A stretch of 64,000 nt of DNA from Alkalihalobacillus sp. FSL W8-0930. Its GTDB lineage: Bacteria; Bacillota; Bacilli; Bacillales; Bacillaceae_D. Position numbers and translations under genes: made by a program. The stretch is taken from the NCBI GenBank assembly GCA_037965595.1, contig CP150183.1, positions 3,821,015 to 3,885,014 of the forward strand, given 5' to 3'. The notes beneath the pieces were generated by a model that worked only from the letters and a program-made list of their open reading frames with translations, had not been told where the DNA came from and did no database searches. Shown in pieces: positions 11,196 through 19,719 of the stretch. Position 1 is the first letter of the stretch. Each line of letters begins with the position of its first letter.

Positions 11196-11209
11196 ATTAA
11201 TCGCTTTCA
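11196..11209 (-). promoter_or_regulatory. Weak cre-like site before the beta-galactosidase gene
   Basis: On the coding strand TGAAAGCGATTAAT matches 12 of 14 positions of the CcpA box pattern, 54-67 nt upstream of the start codon. It is weaker than the two other cre-like sites in this cluster. Confidence 0.4.
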
Positions 11210-11240
11210 TTCCATTTTAGTATGAATATCTTCTACAGTT

Positions 11241-11256
11241 ATATGAAAATATGAAA
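11241..11256 (-). promoter_or_regulatory. Second copy of the TTTCATAT direct repeat
   Basis: The 16 bases are identical to 9327-9342 and lie at an almost identical distance from the start codon (99-114 nt). Confidence 0.55.
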
Positions 11257-11285
11257 GGTATCTTCTTATCCTGCATTGATTAAAC

Positions 11286-11315
11286 AAAAAAGACTACCCC
11301 TCACTCGGCAGTCTT
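11286..11315 (-). terminator. Terminator overlapping the end of the AraC-type gene
   Basis: On the minus strand AAGACTGCC pairs with GGGTAGTCTT with two mismatched positions, followed by TTTTTTG. The hairpin contains the gene's own TAG stop codon, so coding and termination signals overlap. Confidence 0.8.
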
Positions 11316-12151
11316 CCTGTTTGCTGTTGATAGCTTTGGCGATAGACTTTCGGTGTCATCCCTTCGATTTTCTTAAAGGTTGCAACAAAATTACTGACAT
11401 CATTAAAGCCCACCAAGAAAGCGATATTCTTCAACGGAACATCCGCATTTTGAATCAGAATTTCCTTCGCCTTTCGGATTCGAAGCTGGATCAAAAAGGA
11501 ATAGGGACTCATGGTAAACGTATGATGAAACAACCGATTCAAATATTGTGAGCTCACATTCAGATACGCAGCCATATCATTCAGTCCGATATCCTCCGCA
11601 TGCGCCTGCTCTAGCCACTCCACCAACGGCCGAAGCTTGTCATAGTTATTCGATAACGAAGGCTGATTATTCACCTTCCCGTACTTGCGTAGATGAATCA
11701 GGAAATCATATAGATGACTAGATAAATCCAGCTTTGAAAATTCCGCATCCTCTTTAATCTTCTCGAGCATCCCCTTAAGAATCGAAGCAAATCGCTGGTC
11801 CTCCAAATCCGTATACAAGGAAGAAGCATTTAACGTTAACGCATCCAGGATGGAGACAACCGATGCCCCGCCAAACGTCACATACATCGTCGACCACTTC
11901 TTTCCCAACGTAATATATTCATGTGGCGTATAAGGCTTTAACAACACCCCACGCCCCCGAGACAGCCGATGCTCCTGCCCATTAAAGGAAAACATCCCTT
12001 CCCCCTCAATCGTCTGCAGCCAATGATACTGCGGATACCCATCCGGCCGCGACCAATCCTGCTCCCACGGATTGTAGCCGATACTCTCAACGAATAACGG
12101 AAAGGTATCGACGATTGTGGAGTAGGTGTAGCGTAGTTTTTCGTTGTGCAT
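11294..12151 (-). CDS. AraC-family transcriptional regulator
   Basis: A 285-residue regulator with an N-terminal cupin-like sugar-sensing domain (about 1-150; EGEGMFSFNGQEHRLSRG) and a C-terminal pair of helix-turn-helix motifs (about 190-280), ending with the AraC signature around NIAFLVGFNDVSNFVATFKK. The ATG at 12149-12151 follows AAGGAGGTCTAAA; a longer frame upstream has no ribosome site. Next to the beta-galactosidase and galactanase genes it is the likely local activator, and the paired TTTCATAT repeats are candidate binding sites. Its TATAAT-like -10 box (12186-12191) lies close to the terminator of the upstream importer operon. Confidence 0.92.
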   Translation of the reverse strand: MHNEKLRYTYSTIVDTFPLFVESIGYNPWEQDWSRPDGYPQYHWLQTIEGEGMFSFNGQEHRLSRGRGVLLKPYTPHEYITLGKKWSTMYVTFGGASVVSILDALTLNASSLYTDLEDQRFASILKGMLEKIKEDAEFSKLDLSSHLYDFLIHLRKYGKVNNQPSLSNNYDKLRPLVEWLEQAHAEDIGLNDMAAYLNVSSQYLNRLFHHTFTMSPYSFLIQLRIRKAKEILIQNADVPLKNIAFLVGFNDVSNFVATFKKIEGMTPKVYRQSYQQQTGRLPSEG

Positions 12152-12202
12152 TTTAGACCTCCTTGCTGGTGAAACCATATTATTAATTATACCTCTCATT
12201 TT

Positions 12203-12235
12203 TAAAAAAGCCCCTTTCTTAGGAAAGAGACTTTT
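12203..12235 (-). terminator. Terminator of the amino-acid ABC importer operon
   Basis: AAAAGCCCCTTTC (12207-12219) pairs with GAAAGAGACTTTT (12223-12235), followed on the minus strand by a T-run. It lies about 15 nt past the ATPase gene and looks like the riboswitch terminator at 6789-6818. Confidence 0.88.
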
Positions 12236-12250
12236 CATAATAACTTTTAA

Positions 12251-12991
12251 TTAATTTTGTTCAATAAATCTTCCTAGAAATTTTCTCGTTCTCTCTAACT
12301 TAGGATGTGTGAAGATCTGTTCTGCTGTCCCTTCCTCGACAATCCTGCCATCCTCCATAAAGATGACGCGGTCCGAGATCTCTCTGGCAAACTGAAGCTC
12401 ATGCGTCACAATAAACATCGTGTTGCCTTCATTCGCTACCTCTTTGATCGTTGCCAGTACCTCATCAACAAGCTCTGGATCAAGAGAAGACGTCGGCTCG
12501 TCAAACAGTATCACCTCAGGGTTCATCGCAAGCGCACGAGCAATTCCAACCCGTTGCTGCTGTCCTCCTGATAGCTGTGCAGGAAAATGGCCCAACCGGT
12601 TCCCAAGACCCACACGCTCTAATATATCGATGCTTTTCTGCTCCGCTTCATTCTTTTTCAGCTGCTTCACACTCGTTAAGCCAATCATTACATTGTCGAG
12701 CACCGTTAAGTTTTTAAAAAGGTTGTACTGCTGGAACACCATGCCCGTCGAGGTCCGTAGTGCCAGAATCTCCTTCTTACTAGCCGACTCCACATTCACT
12801 CGCTTCCCACTCACTTCAACAAAGCCGCTTGTTGGCTCCTCGAGAAAGTTCATGCAACGCAGGAGTGTTGACTTGCCTGAGCCACTTGGGCCTAATATGA
12901 CCACAACCTCTCCTTTGTTTACCGAAAGATCAATCCCTTTTAGCACATGATGCTTCCCAAAGTACTTATGTAAGTTCTCAAGTTTAATCAT
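12251..12991 (-). CDS. Amino-acid ABC transporter ATP-binding protein
   Basis: A 246-residue ATPase of the polar amino-acid uptake (GlnQ/TcyC) type. Walker [10 protein letters not shown] (about residues 34-42), Q-loop, signature LSGGQQQR, Walker [10 protein letters not shown] and the switch histidine in VTHEL are intact. Its start overlaps the permease stop by 4 nt (ATGA), showing translational coupling. It is the last gene of a binding protein-permease-ATPase operon controlled by a SAM riboswitch, which points to a sulfur amino acid such as methionine, cystine or S-methylmethionine. Confidence 0.95.
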   Translation of the reverse strand: MIKLENLHKYFGKHHVLKGIDLSVNKGEVVVILGPSGSGKSTLLRCMNFLEEPTSGFVEVSGKRVNVESASKKEILALRTSTGMVFQQYNLFKNLTVLDNVMIGLTSVKQLKKNEAEQKSIDILERVGLGNRLGHFPAQLSGGQQQRVGIARALAMNPEVILFDEPTSSLDPELVDEVLATIKEVANEGNTMFIVTHELQFAREISDRVIFMEDGRIVEEGTAEQIFTHPKLERTRKFLGRFIEQN

Positions 12992-13710
12992 GATGCAATC
13001 CCTCTTTCATATCTGCGCGCACACTTCTCGATGATCATAAGCACCCTCTCCACAATCAGGCACACGATCCAATAAATAATTGACACCGCAATATACACTT
13101 CAAAAAAGGCTAACCCGCGCGAGCCAAGAATCTTCGCCTGGCCCATAATATCGATTACGCCAATAATAAAGACAAGTGACGTGTCCTTGATCGTTGTAAT
13201 GAACATATTTCCAAGGTTCGGGATCGCCACAATTAAGGCCTGCGGGAAAATAATCTTCAGCATCATCTGCGTCGGCTTCATCCCTATCGCCTTAGCTGCT
13301 TCAAACTGTCCGCGATCCACCGACTCAATCGCTGAACGAATCGTTTCAGATAAATACGCCCCTAGATTAAAGGAAAAGGCTAAGAGAGCGTACACCTCAG
13401 GAGCAATTACATTTACATCGAGCCCAAGCAGCCAGCCTTGTTCCCTCTGCAGAAAATAGATCACCTTAGGAATTCCGTAAAAGACGAGATACAGCTGAAC
13501 TAAAAGCGGTGTCCCTCTTACAAACGAAACATAGACCGATGTAATCACCCGTAGCACAGGAACTCGGTAAATTTTAATCAATGCGGTCCCAAGCCCAATC
13601 ACTAAACTTAAGATGAGCGACCCGACCGCAATACCAAGCGTAATCGGCAGACGCGCTAGAATATAAGGAATGCTTTCAATTAGAAATTGAAGGTCTAGTA
13701 AGTTCTCCAT
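12988..13710 (-). CDS. Amino-acid ABC transporter permease (HisM/GlnP type)
   Basis: A 240-residue membrane protein with about five segments and the polar amino-acid permease loop [20 protein letters not shown] (about 139-158). The ATG follows GAGGGGAAGACAGC, 21 nt after the binding-protein stop. A single permease gene implies a homodimeric channel, as in TcyABC-type systems. Confidence 0.94.
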   Translation of the reverse strand: MENLLDLQFLIESIPYILARLPITLGIAVGSLILSLVIGLGTALIKIYRVPVLRVITSVYVSFVRGTPLLVQLYLVFYGIPKVIYFLQREQGWLLGLDVNVIAPEVYALLAFSFNLGAYLSETIRSAIESVDRGQFEAAKAIGMKPTQMMLKIIFPQALIVAIPNLGNMFITTIKDTSLVFIIGVIDIMGQAKILGSRGLAFFEVYIAVSIIYWIVCLIVERVLMIIEKCARRYERGIAS

Positions 13711-13731
13711 GCTGTCTTCCCCTCTTCCACT

Positions 13732-14541
13732 CTATTCCGGAATATATTCTCCACCTGTCCATTTCACCGAAAGCTCGGCAAGCGTCCCATCTTCCTTTAG
13801 TTCCTTAAGAATCGGATCGATCAGCTTCTGTAGCTCCTCGCCCTCTTCCGACTGCGCAAAGACAATGCCCATATTGTCATTCACTAACGACTGACCGACA
13901 ATCTCAACGTCCAGATCATATTTATCAAGCACCGTATCAATCATAATTGGATCATTCACATACGCATCCACGCGCCCGTTCTGCACGTCCTGCAGGATCT
14001 CAGCAGGCGTGCCACTCTCACTGTACTCCAATTGAATCGGGTTCTCCGCATCCTTGTTGTACTCCTCAAGCAGCAGCGTATACGAATCCCCAGCAAGCGC
14101 CCCGACCTTCTTACCCTCAAGATCCTCAATCGTCTGAATACCCTCTTCACCCGACTTCACCACAATCACCGTCTCCGCCGCAAAGTACGACTCCTCTGAG
14201 AATAAGTACTTCTCCTCGCGCTCAGGCGTTTTCGCCACCTGATCCGCCACCGCTTGAATCTTATTGGATTCAAGAGCGAGGAACATACTATCCCAAGGCG
14301 TCGCCACAAAATCAAACGCATAGCCATCCAAGCGCTGATCGATCTCCTGGACCACCTCAATATCATAGCCAGTCAGTTCATTGCTCTCATCCGCAAACGC
14401 GAACGGCGGATAATCATTCTGCGTCCCAACTAAGATGACTTGTTCATTTGTTGTAGTATTTCCAACAGAACACCCACCTGCTAGAACTGCCAAACCAAGA
14501 ACCGCAATAACCGATTGAGTCAAACGAGTATGTCTTTTCAT
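13732..14541 (-). CDS. Amino-acid ABC transporter substrate-binding lipoprotein
   Basis: A 269-residue family 3 solute-binding protein. The lipobox LAGGC gives mature Cys24. The ligand-site stretch GTQNDYPPFAFADESNELTGY and the hinge GRVDAYVNDP are typical of cystine or polar amino-acid binders. The start ATG follows GGGGAGAGTTTACAAC. The SAM-I riboswitch just upstream implies induction on methionine limitation. Because mmuM carries an almost identical riboswitch, S-methylmethionine, homocysteine or methionine are candidates; the sequence alone does not decide. Confidence 0.92.
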   Translation of the reverse strand: MKRHTRLTQSVIAVLGLAVLAGGCSVGNTTTNEQVILVGTQNDYPPFAFADESNELTGYDIEVVQEIDQRLDGYAFDFVATPWDSMFLALESNKIQAVADQVAKTPEREEKYLFSEESYFAAETVIVVKSGEEGIQTIEDLEGKKVGALAGDSYTLLLEEYNKDAENPIQLEYSESGTPAEILQDVQNGRVDAYVNDPIMIDTVLDKYDLDVEIVGQSLVNDNMGIVFAQSEEGEELQKLIDPILKELKEDGTLAELSVKWTGGEYIPE

Positions 14542-14591
14542 GTTGTAAACTCTCCCCTTTATGTAGATGCATAGTTGAAGAAAAAATCAAA

Positions 14592-14737
14592 AAACGCCCC
14601 TTTCATCAGAAAGAGGCGTTTCAATAATAAAACTTATCTCTCAGAATGAAATCATTCTGCAGGAAGTAGCACCTTTCATGTCACACATGATGGTTGCCGG
14701 ACGTCATCGGGCCTGTCCCTCAGTCACTCTGGATAAG
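14592..14737 (-). promoter_or_regulatory. SAM-I (S-box) riboswitch before the ABC importer operon
   Basis: The aptamer spans 14633-14737 with the same conserved blocks as the mmuM copy. Its terminator (14592-14621, arms AAACGCCCCTTTC and GAAAGAGGCGTTT) is followed by a T-run on the minus strand. Within 14629-14748 only one base differs from 6824-6943. Confidence 0.96.
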
Positions 14738-14761
14738 ATATGAAGTTATATGTATTTCACA

Positions 14762-14790
14762 ATGTTATGAAAAAAATGAGTTTTTGTCAA
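14762..14790 (-). promoter_or_regulatory. Promoter of the ABC importer riboswitch transcript
   Basis: On the minus strand TTGACA (14785-14790), a 17-nt spacer and TAACAT (14762-14767): the same boxes and spacing as the mmuM promoter. Confidence 0.85.
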
Positions 14791-14815
14791 TTAGATAATA
14801 TATAAATCTATAACC

Positions 14816-15868
14816 TTACTCATCAAAAAACCTAACCGCAAACCCAATCAACTCTTCCTTAATTCCACCAAACTCCTGATTCAAATCAAGCGATACCACA
14901 GAAATCTGATTCCCCATCATCGAATACGTATGGTTCGGCTGATGTAAGGCATTCGTCTTTGCATATAACAGCATGCCGCCTACTGATTCATTCTCAGACG
15001 TTCTCTCCCAGTTCATCACATAGGAAAAGATCTGATAGAGGTTGCCTGTTTTCTGCTTGGCTGCGCCCCCTTCAAAACGCGCGACCATGTTATCAGTATA
15101 GAATTTTGTATCAATTATTAACGTTTGGTCACCCTTCTTCAAAACCACATCCGTACGCATAATGGGCAACGCGTCATAATACTCATCATCCACCTTCCAG
15201 CGAAATTGTGGACTTGAGACGTGATAACTTGTTTCTCGCTTATAAAAGGCAAAAACAAACTTTTCATACAACGCAGCAAGCCTCTGCTCATCCTGGACCT
15301 GCCTCATCGACTCGGAGGTTGAACTCTCATCTAGTAAGAGCTCCTCATAAAGATATCTGCACACATCCAGCACAAACTGATAACGAATGTTCTGTCGGTT
15401 GTACTGGATCAGGCTCCATAATGAGAGCTTTAGCTCAACATCGGACACTTCAGAGAAATAAGGAAGCAGTCCATGAAAAGCTCGCCTTGTATGCTTATGT
15501 ATGTGTGAGGAACGAGCTAAGTAGACCAACGTTGCTTTGATGATCTGGTTAAAGAGAATATCCTCAGAAAACTCATCGTAAACAACAATCAGCTTCTTAT
15601 TCACTAACGCATTCTTCTTGATCGTTGCGTTCAGATCAATCTTACCCTTCACCACATTAGACGCTTCCTCAAAGCACACATAATCCTTTAACAAGCCTCC
15701 ACGGATCAATACAGGGATACCAATTAATAAGATCTCCGCATAGAGGTCCTTCACATGCTCAAATGACTCTGAACCGACATCTTTGTATTCCGAGAGATGT
15801 AATGTCTGATAGGCGTAGGAAAGCATGTGATAGATGTTACGAATGGAGATGTTCTCATTCCGCTCCAT
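14816..15868 (-). CDS. mcrC: McrC-family nuclease subunit of a type IV restriction system
   Basis: A 350-residue McrC protein, the cleavage partner of McrB. The N-terminal region has the McrC signature VVKGKIDLN (about 72-80). The C-terminal PD-(D/E)xK nuclease core is visible as Asp240 in MRTDVVLKK and Asp253-Thr-Lys255 in LIIDTKFY. The start overlaps the end of mcrB by 14 nt, so the two are co-translated. Such pairs cleave DNA carrying modified bases, classically methylcytosine, on incoming phage or plasmid DNA. It lies at the left edge of the defence island, beside the conserved SAM-regulated importer. Confidence 0.92.
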   Translation of the reverse strand: MERNENISIRNIYHMLSYAYQTLHLSEYKDVGSESFEHVKDLYAEILLIGIPVLIRGGLLKDYVCFEEASNVVKGKIDLNATIKKNALVNKKLIVVYDEFSEDILFNQIIKATLVYLARSSHIHKHTRRAFHGLLPYFSEVSDVELKLSLWSLIQYNRQNIRYQFVLDVCRYLYEELLLDESSTSESMRQVQDEQRLAALYEKFVFAFYKRETSYHVSSPQFRWKVDDEYYDALPIMRTDVVLKKGDQTLIIDTKFYTDNMVARFEGGAAKQKTGNLYQIFSYVMNWERTSENESVGGMLLYAKTNALHQPNHTYSMMGNQISVVSLDLNQEFGGIKEELIGFAVRFFDE

Positions 15869-17948
15869 GTATCGAATCTCTCAATCGCTTGGCCCAATCA
15901 TTTGCCTTCTGCTCATCATCAAACCAATACTCCAGAAGCTGAGGAATAATCTCAAACTCAATGACTTCCTCCACACGACTCAAAGGATTCACCTTATACG
16001 CATCCCCCACAAAGTAACTATGCCCAATCTGGAAGCCTATCCCGAGTTCACTCACGATCTGTTGATTTAAAAGCTTCACTTCCCCAATCACGCGCAACAG
16101 CCCCATCGGATCATCCAATTCATTCACATACGATTGGAATGTCTCGTTCTCAAAGGCCGGCTTCATTTCAATAAAGGAAAAACGTCTTCTGAGTGCATAA
16201 TCAAGCAAAGCCAAGCTTCGATCCGCTGTATTCATCATCCCAATGATATATAAGTTAGGTGGAACGGAGAACTTCTCGTTTGAATACAGAAGATTCACCT
16301 GCTCGCCTCGCTTATCTGTTTCAATTAGCATCATTAACTCGCCAAAGATCTTACTCATATTTCCACGGTTAATCTCATCAATGATAAAGAAATAATCACG
16401 CTCAGGATCACGTGCAGCCTTCCTTGCAAACTTCACAAATGGACCTTGTTTCAGCTCAAAACCATCTCCATCTGCTTTTGGACGGAAGCCTTCGATAAAA
16501 TCTTCATAGCTGTAGCTTTGGTGGAATTGAACCATATTAACTCGGCTCTCATCCTTTTCTTCCATCATCACGTAAGCTAGACGCTTGGCGATAAAGGTTT
16601 TCCCGACTCCTGGAGCACCCTTCATGATCAGGTTCTTTTTATTCTCAAGTACAGAGATCGTTCGTTTTAATTCCTCATCATTAATAAAAACCTCTGAAAG
16701 GAATTCCTCGGTCGAATAAGGATCGTTCTCGAGTATCGTAGGCTTTGATTCAATGTAACGAATATAGTAATCAATCGCACTTCCAGAAACCCCTTTATAG
16801 CGTTGATACGATTCATTGGCAATCACAACATCTCTTAATTGCTTTAGCTGGTCCGTATCCTCTTCACCAAAAATAGTCGTTTCAAAATAAGATTCAATGT
16901 CTTGGAGAGCATTGATTTTCTGTGTGATCGTCTTTTCATTTAAGCTCATTCCAGTATCAGTCACTTGATTCGTTAACCAATTCCGGAACTCATTCACTTC
17001 AGTCGTTTTTGGATCAACCACTGTATCATCAAGCACCTGTTCTATCTCTTGAATCAAATCTGGGTATCTATTAATGTTGGTCACTGTTTTCTGAGGCATA
17101 TTATGACGCAGATTCCATTGACCGACTTGCTTCCAGTCTACGTCTCTACGGTGCTTGTATTCATTTTTTCCTTCATCAAACTGATACTCACCAACAATCA
17201 CACCACTAGCAACAATTCGGTTCATACCCGCTTTCACATAAACAAGATCGCCTACCTGCATCTCATGGTAAAAGTCCCAAACCGCTCTTGTATCATGAGT
17301 CGGGTGTTTCCCATTGTCACGATGCTGCGTGAGAACCGCTGCAACCCGTTCCTTACTCTCGTACTCTTTGAGATCACCAAGATAATCCCAACCAATCGCA
17401 ATCACATTCTCAGAGTGAAAGGACTCCCAAAGCCTTGCCTGTTCTCCCGGAGAGATCAACCAATAATTAATACTGTCATCAATGCCATCAATGTCCGCCT
17501 TTTTCTTTTTCGGGTAGCTTAAATTAGGATTTTCATTATAATATAAGTAAATCAAGTACGATCGTAACAATACGCCCCAATCAGGAATGCCTCCTAGATT
17601 CGTAGGCTTGCTTCTTACACCACGTTCAAATTCATCCTCAGCAAATTTCTGTCTAAACTGAATACGCTTTGCACCAAAGTCTTTAGGATAACGAGGCACT
17701 TTCCCTTTCACAATACGCTCAATATCATTGTCTGTTTGTTCAGTCATTTGTTGATAGACTTCTTTGAACTCTTCATAAGATTGGTAGTCAAAGAAGTTAT
17801 CCTTGTATCCAGTTGCGAGTTCAAATTGATTGAGTAAGGAACCCAGCTTTTCTAGATAAGGAGAATACCACATTCCGGTTTTCTCACCTAGGTTTTCGGT
17901 GACCCAGGATTTGTAGTTTTGTTTTTGATTTTGAACGAGTTCGTCCAT
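15855..17948 (-). CDS. mcrB: McrB-family AAA+ GTPase with N-terminal EVE/PUA-like domain
   Basis: A 697-residue motor subunit. The first 150 residues are a helical region of unknown role. An EVE-like (PUA/YTH fold) modified-base reader lies at about 161-304 (NYWLISPGEQARLWESF, VGDLVYVKAGMNRIVASGV). The AAA+ domain occupies about 430-690 with Walker A GAPGVGKT (near 446), Walker B FFIIDEINRGNMSKIFGE, and the McrB sensor MNTADRS (near 572). The ATG follows GGAGGGATTTCT; the longer upstream frame has no ribosome site. The reader domain would choose the target, GTP hydrolysis drives translocation, and McrC cuts (family knowledge). An inverted repeat covers its leader. Confidence 0.93.
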   Translation of the reverse strand: MDELVQNQKQNYKSWVTENLGEKTGMWYSPYLEKLGSLLNQFELATGYKDNFFDYQSYEEFKEVYQQMTEQTDNDIERIVKGKVPRYPKDFGAKRIQFRQKFAEDEFERGVRSKPTNLGGIPDWGVLLRSYLIYLYYNENPNLSYPKKKKADIDGIDDSINYWLISPGEQARLWESFHSENVIAIGWDYLGDLKEYESKERVAAVLTQHRDNGKHPTHDTRAVWDFYHEMQVGDLVYVKAGMNRIVASGVIVGEYQFDEGKNEYKHRRDVDWKQVGQWNLRHNMPQKTVTNINRYPDLIQEIEQVLDDTVVDPKTTEVNEFRNWLTNQVTDTGMSLNEKTITQKINALQDIESYFETTIFGEEDTDQLKQLRDVVIANESYQRYKGVSGSAIDYYIRYIESKPTILENDPYSTEEFLSEVFINDEELKRTISVLENKKNLIMKGAPGVGKTFIAKRLAYVMMEEKDESRVNMVQFHQSYSYEDFIEGFRPKADGDGFELKQGPFVKFARKAARDPERDYFFIIDEINRGNMSKIFGELMMLIETDKRGEQVNLLYSNEKFSVPPNLYIIGMMNTADRSLALLDYALRRRFSFIEMKPAFENETFQSYVNELDDPMGLLRVIGEVKLLNQQIVSELGIGFQIGHSYFVGDAYKVNPLSRVEEVIEFEIIPQLLEYWFDDEQKANDWAKRLRDSIHGAE

Positions 17949-17965
17949 AGAAATCCCTCCGTAAT

Positions 17966-17994
17966 CCATAGTATTCTTCATAATCATACTATGG
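17966..17994. promoter_or_regulatory. Perfect inverted repeat in the mcrBC leader
   Basis: CCATAGTAT (17966-17974), an 11-nt spacer and ATACTATGG (17986-17994). It lies 18-46 nt upstream of the mcrB start and just downstream of a TATAAT box on the minus strand. The position suits a repressor operator or a leader hairpin. Confidence 0.5.
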
Positions 17995-18192
17995 GTACAA
18001 TTATAAAATTGATATAAATATTCAAAGAAAATCATTTCCTAAATTATGTGACGCTATTCTAAAAAAGAATTGAGGCTAACCCAATGTCAGATGAAAAGGG
18101 AAACTTCACTAAAATAGATACATTTATAAACTACTCCAAGATATAGATTCTCTATAATGAAAATTTTTGCCACTCTGCATATATTGAGCTAA

Positions 18193-18475
18193 CGGTACGC
18201 GACCGACCGCAAAGGAAGACGCCAATGGGGTGATATCAAAAAACTGATTAAGGAAATAAATAAATTTAAGTTTCCCATAACTGGAGGTAATACCATGATT
18301 AAAGGATTGTCCAAATCTATCTTATTTGCAGCTGAGCTTCCAGAAGAATTTCAGTGAGTTATCATTAAAGAAGCCTTTGGGTCGGAATAACGAGCATATA
18401 AAAGAGGAAATTTCAGATGTTCTAAACTACAAATTGATGCTCTGTTCTGAGCTGGAGATGTATGTGAGGTTGTGA
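18193..18475 (+). pseudogene. Decayed MazG-like nucleotide pyrophosphohydrolase
   Basis: Two neighbouring frames together resemble a YpjD/MazG-type all-alpha NTP pyrophosphatase. Frame one (to the TGA near 18357) contains LSKSILFAAELPEEFQ, which resembles the family's first helix with its EAAEL motif. The next frame, shifted by one base, continues ELSLKKPLGRNNEHIKEEIS then DVLNYKLMLCSELE, resembling the EExxD helix. A GGAGG site precedes an in-frame ATG at 18295. The start is unclear and the first catalytic Glu position is Phe. I read it as a frameshifted remnant, possibly of a former defence gene. No full-length alternative is visible. Confidence 0.5.
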
Positions 18476-18764
18476 AAACGAAAATTAAAATAATACATTC
18501 TGTAACCACATATTATTTTATATGACAAAAACAGTTTTAGATTACCTGCCTATTCAGTGTCCAAGAATATGGAAGATGTAATGATAACTTAGTAAACAAA
18601 AAGTCATCTGAGAATACCTTAACTTTATAAAAAAAGAGTCTCCTGAAATGTCAATTTAGTTTTAATTAAATTTTCCTCCCTTCTAAAAATATTGTATTTA
18701 AGAAAAAATTGTATCTGCATTATGAAGAATAAATTATAAATAATTCTAATAATAGGTGATTAAA
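18476..18764. other. AT-rich non-coding stretch inside the defence island
   Basis: No open frame with a ribosome site and no clear terminator or repeat is seen between the decayed gene and the small HEPN gene. A promoter for the HEPN gene is expected here but I cannot place it securely. Confidence 0.4.
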
Positions 18765-19151
18765 ATGATATCAGATACCGAGATTGAACTAATGAAAGAA
18801 TCATATAGCTTAATATATAAGGTTGAGAATATGTTAAGACTTAATATACGTTTAGAAATGGAATCATTTTACGGATTAAATTGGTACAATGTAGCACCAC
18901 GTCAAGAAAGGTTACCCTCTTACAAGAGATCATTCCAAAGACTTTATTTCCATGAATTAATACCTTTTCTAGTAGTATATCCATGCTTTAGAAAATTCGC
19001 TTCCGAAGATATCATTTTTAGTCTCCGACAATTAATACCCCTACGTAATAAAATTGCTCATAATGTTTGTTTGAATACCACTGAATACAATCTATTATGT
19101 AAGAATTATAAAAACATAAAACTAGCTTTAGACAATTTAAACCTCCTATAA
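18765..19151 (+). CDS. Small HEPN-like protein, possible RNase toxin or Abi protein
   Basis: A 128-residue, mainly helical protein with the HEPN RNase signature R-x4-H: Arg94 and His99 in LRNKIAHN. The N-terminal IYKVENMLRLNIRLEM and this C-terminal motif resemble Swt1/Abi-type HEPN domains. The ATG at 18765 follows AGGTGA; an in-frame GTG 9 nt upstream is the alternative start. It is the only intact plus-strand gene inside the island and stands alone, without a visible MNT nucleotidyltransferase or other antitoxin. Function unproven: an abortive-infection RNase is plausible, a non-enzymatic HEPN scaffold is possible. Confidence 0.6.
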   Translation: MISDTEIELMKESYSLIYKVENMLRLNIRLEMESFYGLNWYNVAPRQERLPSYKRSFQRLYFHELIPFLVVYPCFRKFASEDIIFSLRQLIPLRNKIAHNVCLNTTEYNLLCKNYKNIKLALDNLNLL

Positions 19152-19719
19152 CTCTCTAGGCTAATTAATAGTTTAATTAATATATTTTAAAAATAAAGAA
19201 CCATTAAAAATTACCTTCTAACTTTTTTGTTTTTGGAGTTCTTACTTTTATTAAAGTTCTTATGTCCCATTCTGTATCCATTATATATTGAATATTTTAA
19301 TGCGAGATAATTTGTACTAACTGTTTCATGCATGTTTATTCTTTTTTGTTTATCTTTTTAGTCTTACTATTTTTCTCAGCAGAAATATAAAGAGTACTCA
19401 AATATAAGAGAACTATTTTCTCGTTCATCAATAAATCTATGTGGCCCTATTAAAGTAGACAAGAAAAGCAAGGAAATGATAAGTAGATCTCTTCAATCCT
19501 TATTTTTCTTGCCTACATATTTTAAACAAATATTACTATTAAAAGTACAAGGTACTACTGTTTTAAAAAATTAATTAAGCTGAACTTTGACTGGCTGTTT
19601 GGGTAATTACTCTTGTCAATATCGGCTGCCCGTTTTTCAGGTAAGCAACTATTAAGGTGTAAAAGTTAACAGTAACTACAAATTGGTTGGGAATTATCTA
19701 TTTATTGTTTATTGACAAG
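19152..19719. other. 568-nt AT-rich gap between HEPN gene and hsdR
   Basis: No gene is supported. The segment is AT-rich and has no convincing terminator, tRNA or array. Phrases such as CCCTATTAAAGTAGACAAG near 19446 look like the end of an insertion sequence but no matching second end was found. Confidence 0.4.

Noticed and set aside
13947..14438. Long open frames on both strands within the amino-acid binding-protein gene.
   Set aside because: They have low-complexity Pro/Ser or Arg-rich translations and no ribosome site; the lipoprotein frame explains the region.
19440..19520. Possible end of an insertion sequence (CCCTATTAAAGTAGACAAG).
   Set aside because: No second inverted end, no transposase fragment and no target duplication were found.
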